Shown here: piece by piece, positions 40,301 through 53,100 of the stretch | Layout of the letters: each line of letters begins with the position of its first letter | Position numbering within the stretch: position 1 is the stretch's first letter | Assembly (NCBI RefSeq): GCF_932526225.1 | Contig: NC_064037.1 | Span: forward strand, 4,371,203 to 4,431,202 | Direction: 5' to 3' | DNA: 60,000 nucleotides | DNA from: Nematostella vectensis | Lineage: Eukaryota > Cnidaria > Anthozoa > Actiniaria > Edwardsiidae | Made by a program: the position numbers and the translations under genes | The notes under the pieces: generated by a model | Told to the model about the DNA's origin: nothing | What the model saw: the letters and a program-made list of their open reading frames with translations, nothing else | Databases searched by the model: none

Positions 40301-43300
40301 CACTCACCAGTAAGTGCCTTATGGAACTTGCACTCTTCTCCCTCGTTATTTTAAACACTCACCTTCAAGTGCCTTATGGAACTTGCACCCTTCATCGGTG
40401 TGTTTAACACTCACTCGTAAGTGTCTTATGGAACTTGCACTCTTCCTCGGTGTGTTAAACACTCACCCATAAGTACCTTATGGAACTTGCACCCTTCCTC
40501 GGTGTGTTAAACACTCACCTTCAAGTGCCTTATGGAACTTGCACTCTTCCTCGGTGTGCTAAACACTCACCAGTAAGTGCCTTATGGAACTTGCACTCTT
40601 CTCCCTCGTTATTTTAAACACTCACCTTCAAGTGCCTTATGGAACTTACACTCTTCGTCGGTGTGCTAAACACTCACCCGTATGTGCCTTATGGAACTTG
40701 CACTCTTCCTCGGTGTGTTAAACACTCACCCGTAAGTGCCTTATGGAACTTACACTCTTCCCCGGTATGTTAAACACTCACCCGTAAGTGCCTTATAGAA
40801 TTTGCACTCTTCCTCGGTGTGTTAAACACTCACCCGTAAGTGCCTTATGGAACTTGCACTCTTCCTCGGTATATTAAACATTCACCTTCAAGTACCTTAT
40901 GGAACTTGCACTGTTTCTCGGTATATTAAACATTCACCTTCAAGTACCTTATGGAACTTGCACTCTTCTCCCTCGGTATGTTAAACACTCACCTTCAAGT
41001 GCCTTATGGAACTTCAAGCTAGCGCAGCATTGCCCAGGAGGCGAGCACTCGGTCGCAACTACGCGTATATAGCGAGCTCCGGACAAGGGAGGAAGAAGGG
41101 TATAAACAACCCCTGTAGTGTCCCCGGGCGATCTCTTATGATGAAATATCTAAAACAGAACATTATTGACAATATATCGCATTTTTAGCGCAAAATGTTA
41201 TGGGCTTCTCTCAGTTGGATGTTCAGCATTTGTTGAACAGAGGATGGAAAATACTTAAAATCACTACAAAGGTCCCTGATAAAAGCACTTGTTGTTATCC
41301 CAGCCTATCCCGGGCTCTCCCACAGGCTATAGTACATAAAAAAAGCTTCTATTTAGTAGATATGAAATATCATAGAATTCGAACTCATAAAAGTATCTTT
41401 TTCCGAATCTTGTCCCCAGAGTTCTTTTTTTTTCTGCGCATGCGTCGCCAAATGTCAAATAGCTTTCAAATCACTATAAAATGTGAACAAATAATAAACC
41501 GCCTTTACAAACATTAGCGGAAAACGCGCGAATTTCAGGATATCCACCCCCCCCCTTTTTAAGTGAAAGATCTAAGATCTATGTGACCTATCAAAAACCA
41601 CTGGATCAGTTATTAGCTCTATCTGGCCATTATCCACCCCCCATTATAAATTCCTCGATCCGCCCCTGGGCCCCGCCGCTCCTGGAGTATTAACGGCTCA
41701 CCATTCGTTGATGGTCCGAAGGATAAGAGGCCCAGGTCTCGTTATCTGTGCTGTACTCAATATAGAAGGTCTTGATACAGGCGCTGCTACAGCAGTAAAC
41801 TTCCAGCTTTTGTAGAACGTCTACGAAAGAATCCATAAAAAGCTTGGGGCCAGCATCTGGGCCGATAAAGCTTGCATTGGATACTTGTAATACATCGAGA
41901 CCTTTGGCTACAAATAGAAATGGCAAATAATGATAATAATGTACTCGGCTCTAAAATGTACTCGAAAATAAGGAGGGAAAAGAAGGGACGAGATTCCTTT
42001 ATCGCTTGCGATTTACACACGCGCTCCCCCTTCTATCTTTTCTTGGCTAGTAGGACAGAAGCCGGCTTAACATAGGCCCCAAGACGAGTTTCGACATACT
42101 CAACATCAGCGTGCGCACAATTAAATGGCACGAGTCATCGTCTAATCACTTGTGTCGCACATCTGTATCTTTCGGACTTCGGACTCGGAAGGGCGCCACT
42201 CCCCAGGGTCCTTCAAAACAGACATGCTTCTTATATACGGCCGGGGCCATTATTTTCAGAAGGGGGTTGGGGCAGCTTATTCCCTCCCCTCTTCTTCCTT
42301 AAATGCTAAAATAGGGGATGGGGTATTACCTCTTCTGTTGAAATAACTAGCGCTGTTATCCACGTACCTTTATATTTGAAAACCTCGATCTCGTCTGGCT
42401 GAAAATAGTAAGTCCCTGCAAGAAGTTTTCTAGCCTCTTCGCGTGACATAGGAGAAGAGAGGCCTGGACATGTCACTTTGGATAGATTATATACTTGACC
42501 AAGATCACTTAATGACACGCTGCCAATATGCAAATCATCCCGTCCGAAAACTGGGCCGGACACGGGTACGTGCCGCGCGGCCTCGGCCCTCGACTTGGGA
42601 TAGATCTTGAAGGGAGCACAACCGATAGGACTTTTTAAGCTGAACAAGAATGAAGTCGGGGTGTCTATCATACCATTAGGATTGCTGGCTGAAAATGCAA
42701 GAAATCATAGCCGGGTCAAAAACTTTTAAGATAAAGAACTCGCGTCATTGGAGTGCAAGATGCCAGGAGTGGAGTGCAAACAGCAAGGAGGTACGGAAAA
42801 GCTTTGTGAATTTCCATAACGACTCTTTCGCTGAGGGAGAAGGCAGTCAATACTAGTCAGGTCTAAAGTAGTTATTATCACCTTTCCATGGTACGTCCAG
42901 CAAACCACCGAAGACAAACTCTTTGACCTTGACAATTACCAAAGTAGCGCTAATCGAAACATCGGATTCACACGTCTTGTAGAAGTCCGCAGGATTAAAG
43001 CCGTGTTTTGACGCACGATAGCAGAGCTCAAACCCCGAAACCTCATCCATTAGAGGCTCTAACATTTTCCGGAGGTGCAGTGTCTCTTCCCTCTTGTAAT
43101 CCAGTATGCGAGAGTGGATGAACTCTACGTGAAATCAAAAAGAGAGTTATGAAAAGTTTATCATTTTCAATGAAAGCCCAGCACATGATTAACTGGATAA
43201 ATATTTGAACATTTTTTACCATTTTTTCCAGTGAACAGACGGAGACAAAGAAAAGCTGCAATAGCACAAGGCGACCGACTGTTATGCAACTATCCTGTCT

Positions 43301-43729
43301 TGCAAACAATGCTTTGATCAAATAACCGATATGCAACAAACTAGTCGCACTCTGGATAACCGAATAACCGGCATTCGATTTGCAGCATTGTAGTTACACA
43401 ATTTTCAATTTAACCCATTGACTCCTTTTCCGACCGGCGGGGCTTCAAAACACAGCATTCTTATGACCCAATAGAAGTCCTAAGGTACTTTCCAGATGTG
43501 CTAAATGTGTATTTAAACAGCAACAACAACAACAACAACAACACAACAACAACGACAACAACGACAACAACAGCAACACAACGACAACAACAATGACAAC
43601 AACAACAAAAACAAGAACAACAACGACAACAACAACAACAACACAACGACAACACAACGACAACAACAACAATGACAACAACAACACAACGACAACAACA
43701 ACAATGACAACAACAACAACAATACAACG

Positions 43730-43763
<34 letters not shown>

Positions 43764-43901
43764 CGACAACGACAACGACAACAACAACACAACGACAACA
43801 CAACGACAACAACAACAATGACAACAACAACAACAACAACACAACGACAACAACAACAATGACAACAACAACAACAACACAACGACAACAACAATACAAC
43901 G

Positions 43902-43935
<34 letters not shown>

Positions 43936-44108
43936 AACGACAACAACAACAACAATGACAACAACAACAACAACAATACAACGACAACAACAACAACAAT
44001 GACAACAACAACGACAACAGCAACACAACGACAACAACAACAACAATGACAACGACAACAACAACAACACAACGACAACAATGACAACAACAACAATACA
44101 ACGACAAC

Positions 44109-44142
<34 letters not shown>

Positions 44143-47100
44143 ACGTGCTGTTATGTTTGCTGTTATGTTTGCTGTTATGTTTGCTGTTATGTTTGCTGTT
44201 ATGTTTGCTGTTATATCAGCTGTTATGTTTGCTGTTATGTTTGCTGTTATGTTTGCTGTTATGTTTGCTGTTATGTTTGCTGTTATGTTTGCTGTTATGT
44301 TTGCTGTTATGTTTGCTGTTATGTTTGCTGTTATGTTTGCTGTTATGTTTGCTGTTATGTTTGCTGTTATGTTTGCTGTTATGTTTGCTGTTTTATCAGC
44401 TGTTATGTTTGCTGTTATGTTTGCTCTTATGTTTGCTGTTATATCAGCTGTTATGTTTGCTGTTATATCAGCTGTTATGTTTGCTGTATTTGTTTGCTGT
44501 TATGTTTGCTGTTATGTTTGCTGTTATGTTTGCTGTTATGTTTGCTGTTATCTCAGCTGTTATGTTTGCTGTTATGTTTGCTGTTATGTTTGCTGTTATA
44601 TCAGCTGTTCTGTTTGCTGTTCTGTTTGCTGTTCTGTTTGCTGTTCTGTTTGCTGTTCTGTTTGCTGTTATGTTTGCTGTTATGTTTGCTGTTATGTTTG
44701 CTGTTATGTTTGCTGTTATGTTTGCTGTTATGTTTGCTGTTGTTGTTGGGTTATACTAAACAAAGAAAAGAAAAACATCTGTTGCAGAGAATCAATGACA
44801 CCCCAATATACTTCATGTCGTCTAAGGGCGCTCCCTTGATATGCTAAAAATTTAGCATATCAAGGGAGCGCTCCCTAGATATGCTAAAAATTAATTCTTT
44901 CAACTTTCAAGTCTGCTAAAAGCCGGAGTTTAAAACTCAAAATGTGTAATTCCTGTTAAAAAAAGCCAAGGAGTTAAAACTTAGAATATCTAGTGTCAGC
45001 TTGTTGAATAATGCGCTCACCTGGATACTTCATCCAAAATGACACCGTCATACCACCTAAGCACTTGTCGGGCGACTTTATACATGTCTGGCTGTAGTCC
45101 CCTAGGTTTACCCAACCATTACTGTCCGTGTCGATAGAGTTCAACTCTGTGGATATGCTGTCGGTGGTGACGGCGCGAGGAGCTGTCGATGAGGCATCTT
45201 CGATATTTCCACTGCCATCCTTCGCCAGTCTCCACTTGTGTTTAACTGCAAATGAACACGTGAAGTCAAGAAGCAGAAGCAGCTTTCAGTATCACATCAT
45301 GCGCGAGAGGGGCACTTAATTCTACTATTTTTAATCTTTCCACTAAGGTCGGATAGGGAAAGAGTGGTGGATAAAGATTATTTCAATGATGATCAAATTC
45401 TTGAAAGCAGTATAACTTATAAAGTCTTCCAAGTCCTCCATTGTCTGTCGCTAATTCTAATAAATATTTTGCTTAAAAGGGGCAGTTCTTGAATCCACTG
45501 AAAAAATCTTTTGATCCATCTCTGAGAATGGCAGAGGAAGCGACTAACAAACAAAGCCATTGCCTTAGAGAAATCCACATTCATCCAGTCAGTCAATGTC
45601 AGACAGTTAGATTTAGTTAGAACAACAGTACACGTCAGGCGCGTACACAGGGCCCTTGGCTGCCAAAAGGCGGTCATTTTTAATTAAAGGATCTTCAAAT
45701 ATGAATACGTTTTTCATATGTTAACTATGGGCGCCCCCTCCCCCCCCCCCCCCCCCCTCAGCCAATCCTGGGTACGCTAGAGAACTAAGACAAATAAGAG
45801 CTGTAGACGGACAGACGGCTACTCTACTATTATTTCATTTTTAGCTGTTATCATAATCAAATACGGTATGTATAAGGTAATGTATTGTCTGTCTTGGCTA
45901 ATGTACAATGAATCTTTCGAGCTCTTACTGTCTAATGTGGAAATGCCCTTTCGGGCTTCACTATTCAGTAAGGTGCAATGCTCTTCAAAGTCTACCAAAT
46001 TTGTTTATTATTGAGGCTGTTTGTGCAATTTCTCTGTCAAGCACATTTTTAGTTATCATAATCTCATACGGTGTGTATAAGATAATGTATTGTCTGTCTT
46101 GGCTGATGTGCAATGGCTCTTTCGAGCTTTCACTTTCTAGTAATGTGCAATGCCCTTACAGGTATTTTCAAGAACTCGTCAGAGTTTGGCAAATTATTCA
46201 ACACCCGCATCCCACCACGTTCCTATTTTGCTTAAAGTAAATCGGTGATGCTATAGCTTTAAGGAAGGAATTCAGAGTTTCCTGAAGCGGCAGTAAAACA
46301 TATAACGTGTGGAGAATTTGTAGATGTTTGGCTTCCATATATCCCCCCCCCCAAAAAAAAAAAAAAAAAAAAAATTACAAGATCCTGATTCTGACACCAC
46401 TTAATTTTTGGGGTGATCTCATCTGCACTTACCCTTAAACAAATTACACATAAAAACTGGTAAGGTGTCGACATTGCCGTGCGTCCAATGCCTTGCTAGG
46501 TTCCAGGGGATGTACGAGTCCCGGATGAGCTCACAGCCACCTGCTTTGCTCCAGCTGGAAGTCAGACTGGTTGCCTTGAAGTCAAATAATGTTATCTGTC
46601 CGGAGAAGGCATAGTCTGGCTTTGGAACACCATTTCTATTTGGAAGCTGTCCAATCATTAATGACCCATCGGTAACAATAAAATCTGACTTCAGTCCGGT
46701 TCCTTCCATGATAGTTTCCCCGTCGAACATGAATTTCCATTTACCATCAGCACTATTCCATGTAAAGCAGACGTGTGACCATCGAGAGTCGTTCACCATG
46801 GGCGTCGCCAAATTGATGGTTCTGAAAATGGATATTTTGTTAGAAAAAGTTGATTATTTCAAAAAGTATGTATGCAAGCAAGCAAGCGAGTGGGTGATTG
46901 AGTGGGTGTATGAGTGGGTGGCTAATTGAGGGTGAGTGACTGAGTGAGTGAATATGTGGTGGTTGGATGAGAGTGACTGGGTGAGTGAGTGAGTGAATAA
47001 GTGGTGGTTGGATGAGAGTGAGTGAGTGGGTGATTGAGTGAGTGAGTTAGTGGATGAGTGAGTGGGTGGGTGATTGATTGAGTGGGTGAGTGAGTGCGTG

Positions 47101-50100
47101 AGTGAATGATTGGGTTAGTGAGTGGGTGGCTAATTGAGGGTGAGTGACTGATTGAGTGAGTGAGTGAATAAGTGGTGGTTGGATGAGAGTGAGTGAGTGG
47201 GTGATTGAGTGAGTGAGTTAGTGGATGAGTGAGTGGGTGGGTGATTGATTGAGTGGGTGAGTGAGTGTGTGAGTGACTGAGTGGGTGAGTGATTGAGAGA
47301 GTGGGTGGTTGAGTGAGTGAGTTTGTGATAGAGTGGGTGAGTGAGTTGGTAATAGAGTGGGTGAGCGAGTGGGTGAGTGATTGAGTGGGTAGGTGGGTGA
47401 GTGGGTGTGTGAGTGATTGAGTGAATGGGTGGGTGGGTGAGTGGGTGATTGATTGATTTAGTGAGTAGGTGGGTGAGTGGGTGAGTGAGTGGGTGGGTGA
47501 GTGGGTGGGTGGGTGAGTGAGTTGGTGGGTGAGTGAGTGGGTTGGTGGGTGAGTGAACGAGTAATAATTATATCTATATGTAAAAATGCATGTAACGTAA
47601 GTAGGTTAGTAATTAGGCAAGGAAAGGTTCTAACACTTACATTGTCTCATCACTAAAATCCAAGTAAAATGCAGAACCATCTGAAATCGATAAGGTGAGA
47701 ATACTTGACACGCTGTAAAAGCCAAATAATCCTTGACGTCTCTGGCTTATGGCCGACTTGATGAAGGTGCAGACGTAAAACGTTTTGAAACCTTTCACCT
47801 TTGTGTACAAAATATAGTCCTCTGGACTTGTGCCAGGGAACGAAAGGGCGTACTTCTTTTCAATCTCTGTAGAAAAAAAAGGTACTCTAAAGCAACTAAA
47901 GTTAATGATGACAATGATGATGACAATAATAACAACAACAATAACGATGGTGATGATAATAATGTAGTAGTTTAGTAGCAGGAGAGACTTCCGTAGTACA
48001 GTAACAAAGGAAAGAGAGAAATATATCTTTAATTGAAATTATGTTTTATTTATGCCTTATTCCCCAATCGTCAATAATCAGAGAGGCCTTATCCCCCAAT
48101 AATCAATAATAAGAGAGGTGATGCACATCCTGAGCTCTGTTAACTGGGCAAGAACTACAGCGATCATTTGTTTGAATCTGGCTAGGAGTTTGACCTCCTA
48201 GCCGCTTTATTCAGTTTATTACTGATTAACAATACAACTCAGATAATAAACTAGTGTTGTCTATGATGACAAATAAATTCGCAAAAGCTAATAGAATTGG
48301 CCCAGTAAAGGTAAGGGCAACATAGACGCCAATTGCGAGTGACGAAGGAAACGAGCCGCCCCACCCCAGGCATGTGCAACACCAGAACCCAAGGAAATGA
48401 GCACTACATAAAACGTAATTGCAATGATATTGGCCCGTGCCAAGATTTATTGCAAACATATCACATATCCTTATAATTAAATCGAATGGTAAGGGAGAAG
48501 ACTATTAGTTATTTTTATTTGGGTGGGAACTGACCCTTGCCAGCTCCAAAACAGAATTCTATGAGAAATTGGAGACCAGAGGTTGCTATTTCATCGAGTT
48601 CCAGGGAAATGACTGACCCTTGACAGCCATACCCTTGAACTTGACAAATTGTTTATATTTAACGTAAAACAACTCACCCGTTCTTTCTCTGATTTTCATC
48701 GATGCTTCTTTTTGCGAATATTGAGAGTTAAGTGTATCAAAAAATATGCCTCTATTATTGCCTGTTGCCGATATATCTGAGTATTCCCCATTGAGACTTG
48801 AGGAGCTTTCACGGCAAATGCCGTCGTTCCATCCTGGTGTCTTGTATGTTTTGACACAATCATTCAAGCCATCCTTGTCTTTTGTTCGAAAGCGATGGTT
48901 AATAAGACCAGTCATAAAGTCGCCGGCCATACCACTGTACGTTCCTACACCTTCAATTATATGTTGCGACTCGTGATTCACAAGAAATGCATCGAAGGCC
49001 GAGTATGTTGGCCCCTCGTGATCCCGTCTTCTGATTTCTATCAGGGCTGTTTGGGATCTAAAAATAAGATAAACGACCTTGATTATTACAACCGGTTATG
49101 ACGATACTGTATTGGGAAATTTGAGGCTACCACCATTTTTGATCTGGGTACTAAACGTTACCTATAGGTGGAAGGGGAGAGGGGTTCAGAGACGACAGAA
49201 TTAAATTTCTTATTTGAAAGTTGAACGTTGCATAAAGATGCCCACAAATGTCGAGTTTTTGGAGGCTTTTAACCATCAAAGTCATTCATACTCATTTTAA
49301 GGGAAGTGAAGAGAATAAAAGAAAAAGGGAGGCGACGAGGGAAGGGAAGGAGAAAGAGGGAGGCTAAGTCGTACCGATACGTTGTCCAAGCTTTATTGAG
49401 GCCGAGCCAAAACTCTCCATACGCAACTCCGAAGCCGAGACGGTAAGAATCCATTCCACGGCTAAAATTCACGGAGCCGTCAAACCTGTTATGCACGACA
49501 AGCCACCCACCACCATTTGTCTGTTGGTCGCAAAACCCCGTAAAGTATTGGTCACGTTGAGGAGTGAGCATGTAGTAACCATTGGACTTGTAGCCTCTCT
49601 TGAGTACTCCCAGGCAGTCGGAGCCTATCGAAACACACATTCCAGATGATTCCAGATGATTCCAGATGATTTGAATATTTGGGAAACTCGGACCAGCCTG
49701 TTTAGCATATATATTATTCTATTCCTATTAAAACTGTTGATTTAATAGTTAACGATTGCAAGGTTGAATAAAAGAAATAAAAAAAAACACCTTTTTTCTT
49801 ACATTGTTGTCCTAGCAACATGAATCAAGGTGATGCTTTATTAACAAGGTCTGGATGGGGGGGGGGGGGGGGGGGGGGTCTGTATGTCGGTAGTTAGTTA
49901 AAGTTTCCATAATTTGTTGGTAGTCGGTAAGTATTATCGGTCTTTGTCGGTAGTCGGTGAATCTAAGCTAGTATTTGCTTTTGTACCAGATTTCATATAT
50001 AAACAAGATTAAACATTATTTAGGATTGATTAGTAATTAATAGCTTCTTGATAATAATTTAATTAAGGGTTAATAATTAACTGAAATGTTGATGCAACAG

Positions 50101-53100
50101 GAAATGAAATTAAATAGATTGACGATGGAAGTAAAGACTACCGGTTATATTAAAATGTCGGTAGTCGCGCTATTTTTTGGTCACTAGTTATTTTCATGTT
50201 TTGTCGGTAGTCAGTTTTAAGCACTTTTTAAGCCGTTTGTCGCTAGTCGGTTAACCCCATCCAGACCCTGTATTAACCCCCAGGCACTTATTCCCGTGTC
50301 AACATTAAGGCTGGCGTGACTGAGGTTTGATGCATGATACACAATCTCAAAGAGGGGAAGGGGAATACGAAGAAAGGAAATTAAATGTGTTGATCTCAGT
50401 GAATTTTAGCTCTCTAAAAGCTCTCTAAAAGGGGAAAATACCGACGAAAATAAATAATACGCAAAAAATCATTGACAAATGTTGAGCAGAAAAAGAATAT
50501 AAAATTTGTTAGACCTCACCTTTTCCCAAAGGACATGAGCTCCTGACGAGTGAGGCGCCTGCGTGTATATCACTTATAACATTTCTCCAGGCAAGCAAGT
50601 TCCCTCCCAGACATGTAGCACATTTTGTCGACAATTCTCTGATAGTCCTTCGAGACACAATATAGCTCCAGATATTTAGTCGACTCATTCGTCCTGAAAA
50701 TCGTTGATTAGCTTGAAAGCCAGCTCCATAGCTCTCCTGCTCTTGTCCAAAAACTGCTGAAAGTTGCCCTGTGAACGGGCGCATCCACTCTGAATTATTG
50801 GCAGCCAAGATACTCTCCCCGTTCAAAAACAACTCTATGGTTCCATTGACACCGTTCACCGTGACACATATGTGATACCAATCCATGGAATGGAGATTGT
50901 ATGGTGTTGTGATTCGCCTGTGGATAAACAGTATGTCAGTATCAGTTGATCCCCCCGGGGTCCACAAAATATTCTTATTAATGAGGTGTCATTATAAGGC
51001 GATTTACAGAAAATGTATGAAGAATTATACTGAGGCAGCGGAGTGGTCCCATAACTGGGGGGGGGGGGGGGGCTTAAGTTTGGGGGGGGGGAGGAGTGGG
51101 TAGGGGTTTCAGGGGGAGGGGTGGCTGGTGGTTTCAGCGGGGTGGTGGTGGGGGGGGGGTGGTGGTTTTTAATTATTAAGCCCTATTTATAAGAACGCTG
51201 GGAATAACCTAGGGTTTTTTTGCACGGGATTTTAAACAGTTCAACAAATTTGTTGTCGGGTGCATAAGTACCTCTATAACCCGTTGGTTAAAAAAACAGT
51301 TAATATATAAAGAAATATTCGCTTAGAAAAGTGCCCTCCCCTTTCGCCTCCCCTGTTATATTGTGACCTTTATTATGAGATGCCCCCCGTAACGCCCTTG
51401 TGCATTGGCTACGCGACATGCACTTAACAGTCGAAATAAACGTCAAACTTTTTAAAAACAAAAGTTAATAAGACTCTTTTTCTGTCCAAGACGTTCTCGG
51501 GATAATGAAATCATGACTATAGAGGGGGTGTTTCTGGGTCACCCGTTGTAAACGTGGTACTAGGGGAAGTAGACGGACATTATGGGTCATTAATAACATG
51601 TAATAGGACCCCCCCCCTCCATGATGGGGGCAACTTTGGCAATTAATCCCCTCACTTGTTTCGCTGTTTCTTTATGTAATGCTCCGTAAAAGGACTATAC
51701 ACCTAACGGCAAGTGCACGTGGAATGTCAAAAATTCTAGAGATTTGGTCCAAGACAACATTATAGCGTAAGATACAGCTTTTCAGGTAAATTTTATGTGG
51801 GAACCATAAGCCAAGTAAAAGCTATTGTTTCACCACAGAAAATCATAAGATAAGATAAGATATAAATGGGAAAGGACACGTTTCATGCAATTTCCTCGAA
51901 ATCTTACTATCGTCTGTATGTTCTGTCTGCATGTTTAGTCCAAAAAGATCCTAAGTGGTAAAGCTATGATAAAGCTTTTTGACGCAGGACATTGGGACTT
52001 TGCCTAGTTCTTAAGAGCTATTGCGCTTATAGTCAAAGCTCTACGAGCGGCAGACTCCCATCACTACACCCTCTAGGCGGACGCCTCGAGACCTCTGACA
52101 GTGTTGAGGCATTGTGCGAGTTTCTATAATGATGGTACTTACACTTCCTTATTGTGCTTGTGTATCTTAATAACACGACCGCTGTCCACTGTCATGACAA
52201 TCAGCGCGTTATAGTCGCTAGTTTCAGCGATTGATACGAGTGTATGTAGCGAATTGTCTCTCGATGCATTGAACCAAAGACACATGGACATATGGTTTAA
52301 TGCTTGATTGGGAATAAGGACTGACGCATGAGCATTGGGCAGTGATTTCAAAAACAGCCAGTCAGCATTGACGCTTGTTCTATTGCAATCTGAAACACGC
52401 GAACGATTATCTTACAAAAGCCACACAGTCATTAACACATTCATTAATGCCATAGACGCATATGTACAATTACACTGATACTCTTATTCTCACAGCACAT
52501 GTAGCCGTATATCTGTACTCTTATACTTATCACACATGTAGCTGTATAGCTGTACTCTTATACTCACCGCACATGTAGCTGTATAGCTGTACTCTTATAC
52601 TTACCTCACATGTAGCCGTATAGCTGTACTCTCATACTCACCACACATGTAGCCGTATAGCTGTACTCTTATACACACTGCACATGTAGCCGTATAGCAC
52701 CACACATGTAGCCGTCTATACTCTTATACTCACAGCACATGTAGCCGTATATCTGTACTCTTATACTTATCACACATGTAGCTGTATAGCTGTACTCTTA
52801 TACTCACCGCACATGTAGCTGTATAGCTGTACTCTTATACTTACCTCACATGTAGCCGTATAGCTGTACTCTTATACTCACCACACATGTAGCCGTATAG
52901 CTGTACTCTTATACACACTGCACATGTAGCCGTATATCTATGCTTTTATACTCACCGCACATGTAGCCGTATAGCTCTACTCTTATACCCACCGCACATG
53001 TAGCCGTATAGCTCCACTCTCATGCTGATTCCACCATGCCAAGTTATCGCGTAAATGCGTATGTACTGAGCCTCGATAGTAGGACTGAGGCCATACTTCT

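Noticed and set aside
43445-44143. Long Cys/Leu/Val-rich minus-strand frames
   Set aside because: Translation of a CAA/ACG microsatellite.
44081-44839. Plus-strand frame with MFAV repeats
   Set aside because: Translation of the 12-bp GTTATGTTTGCT array.
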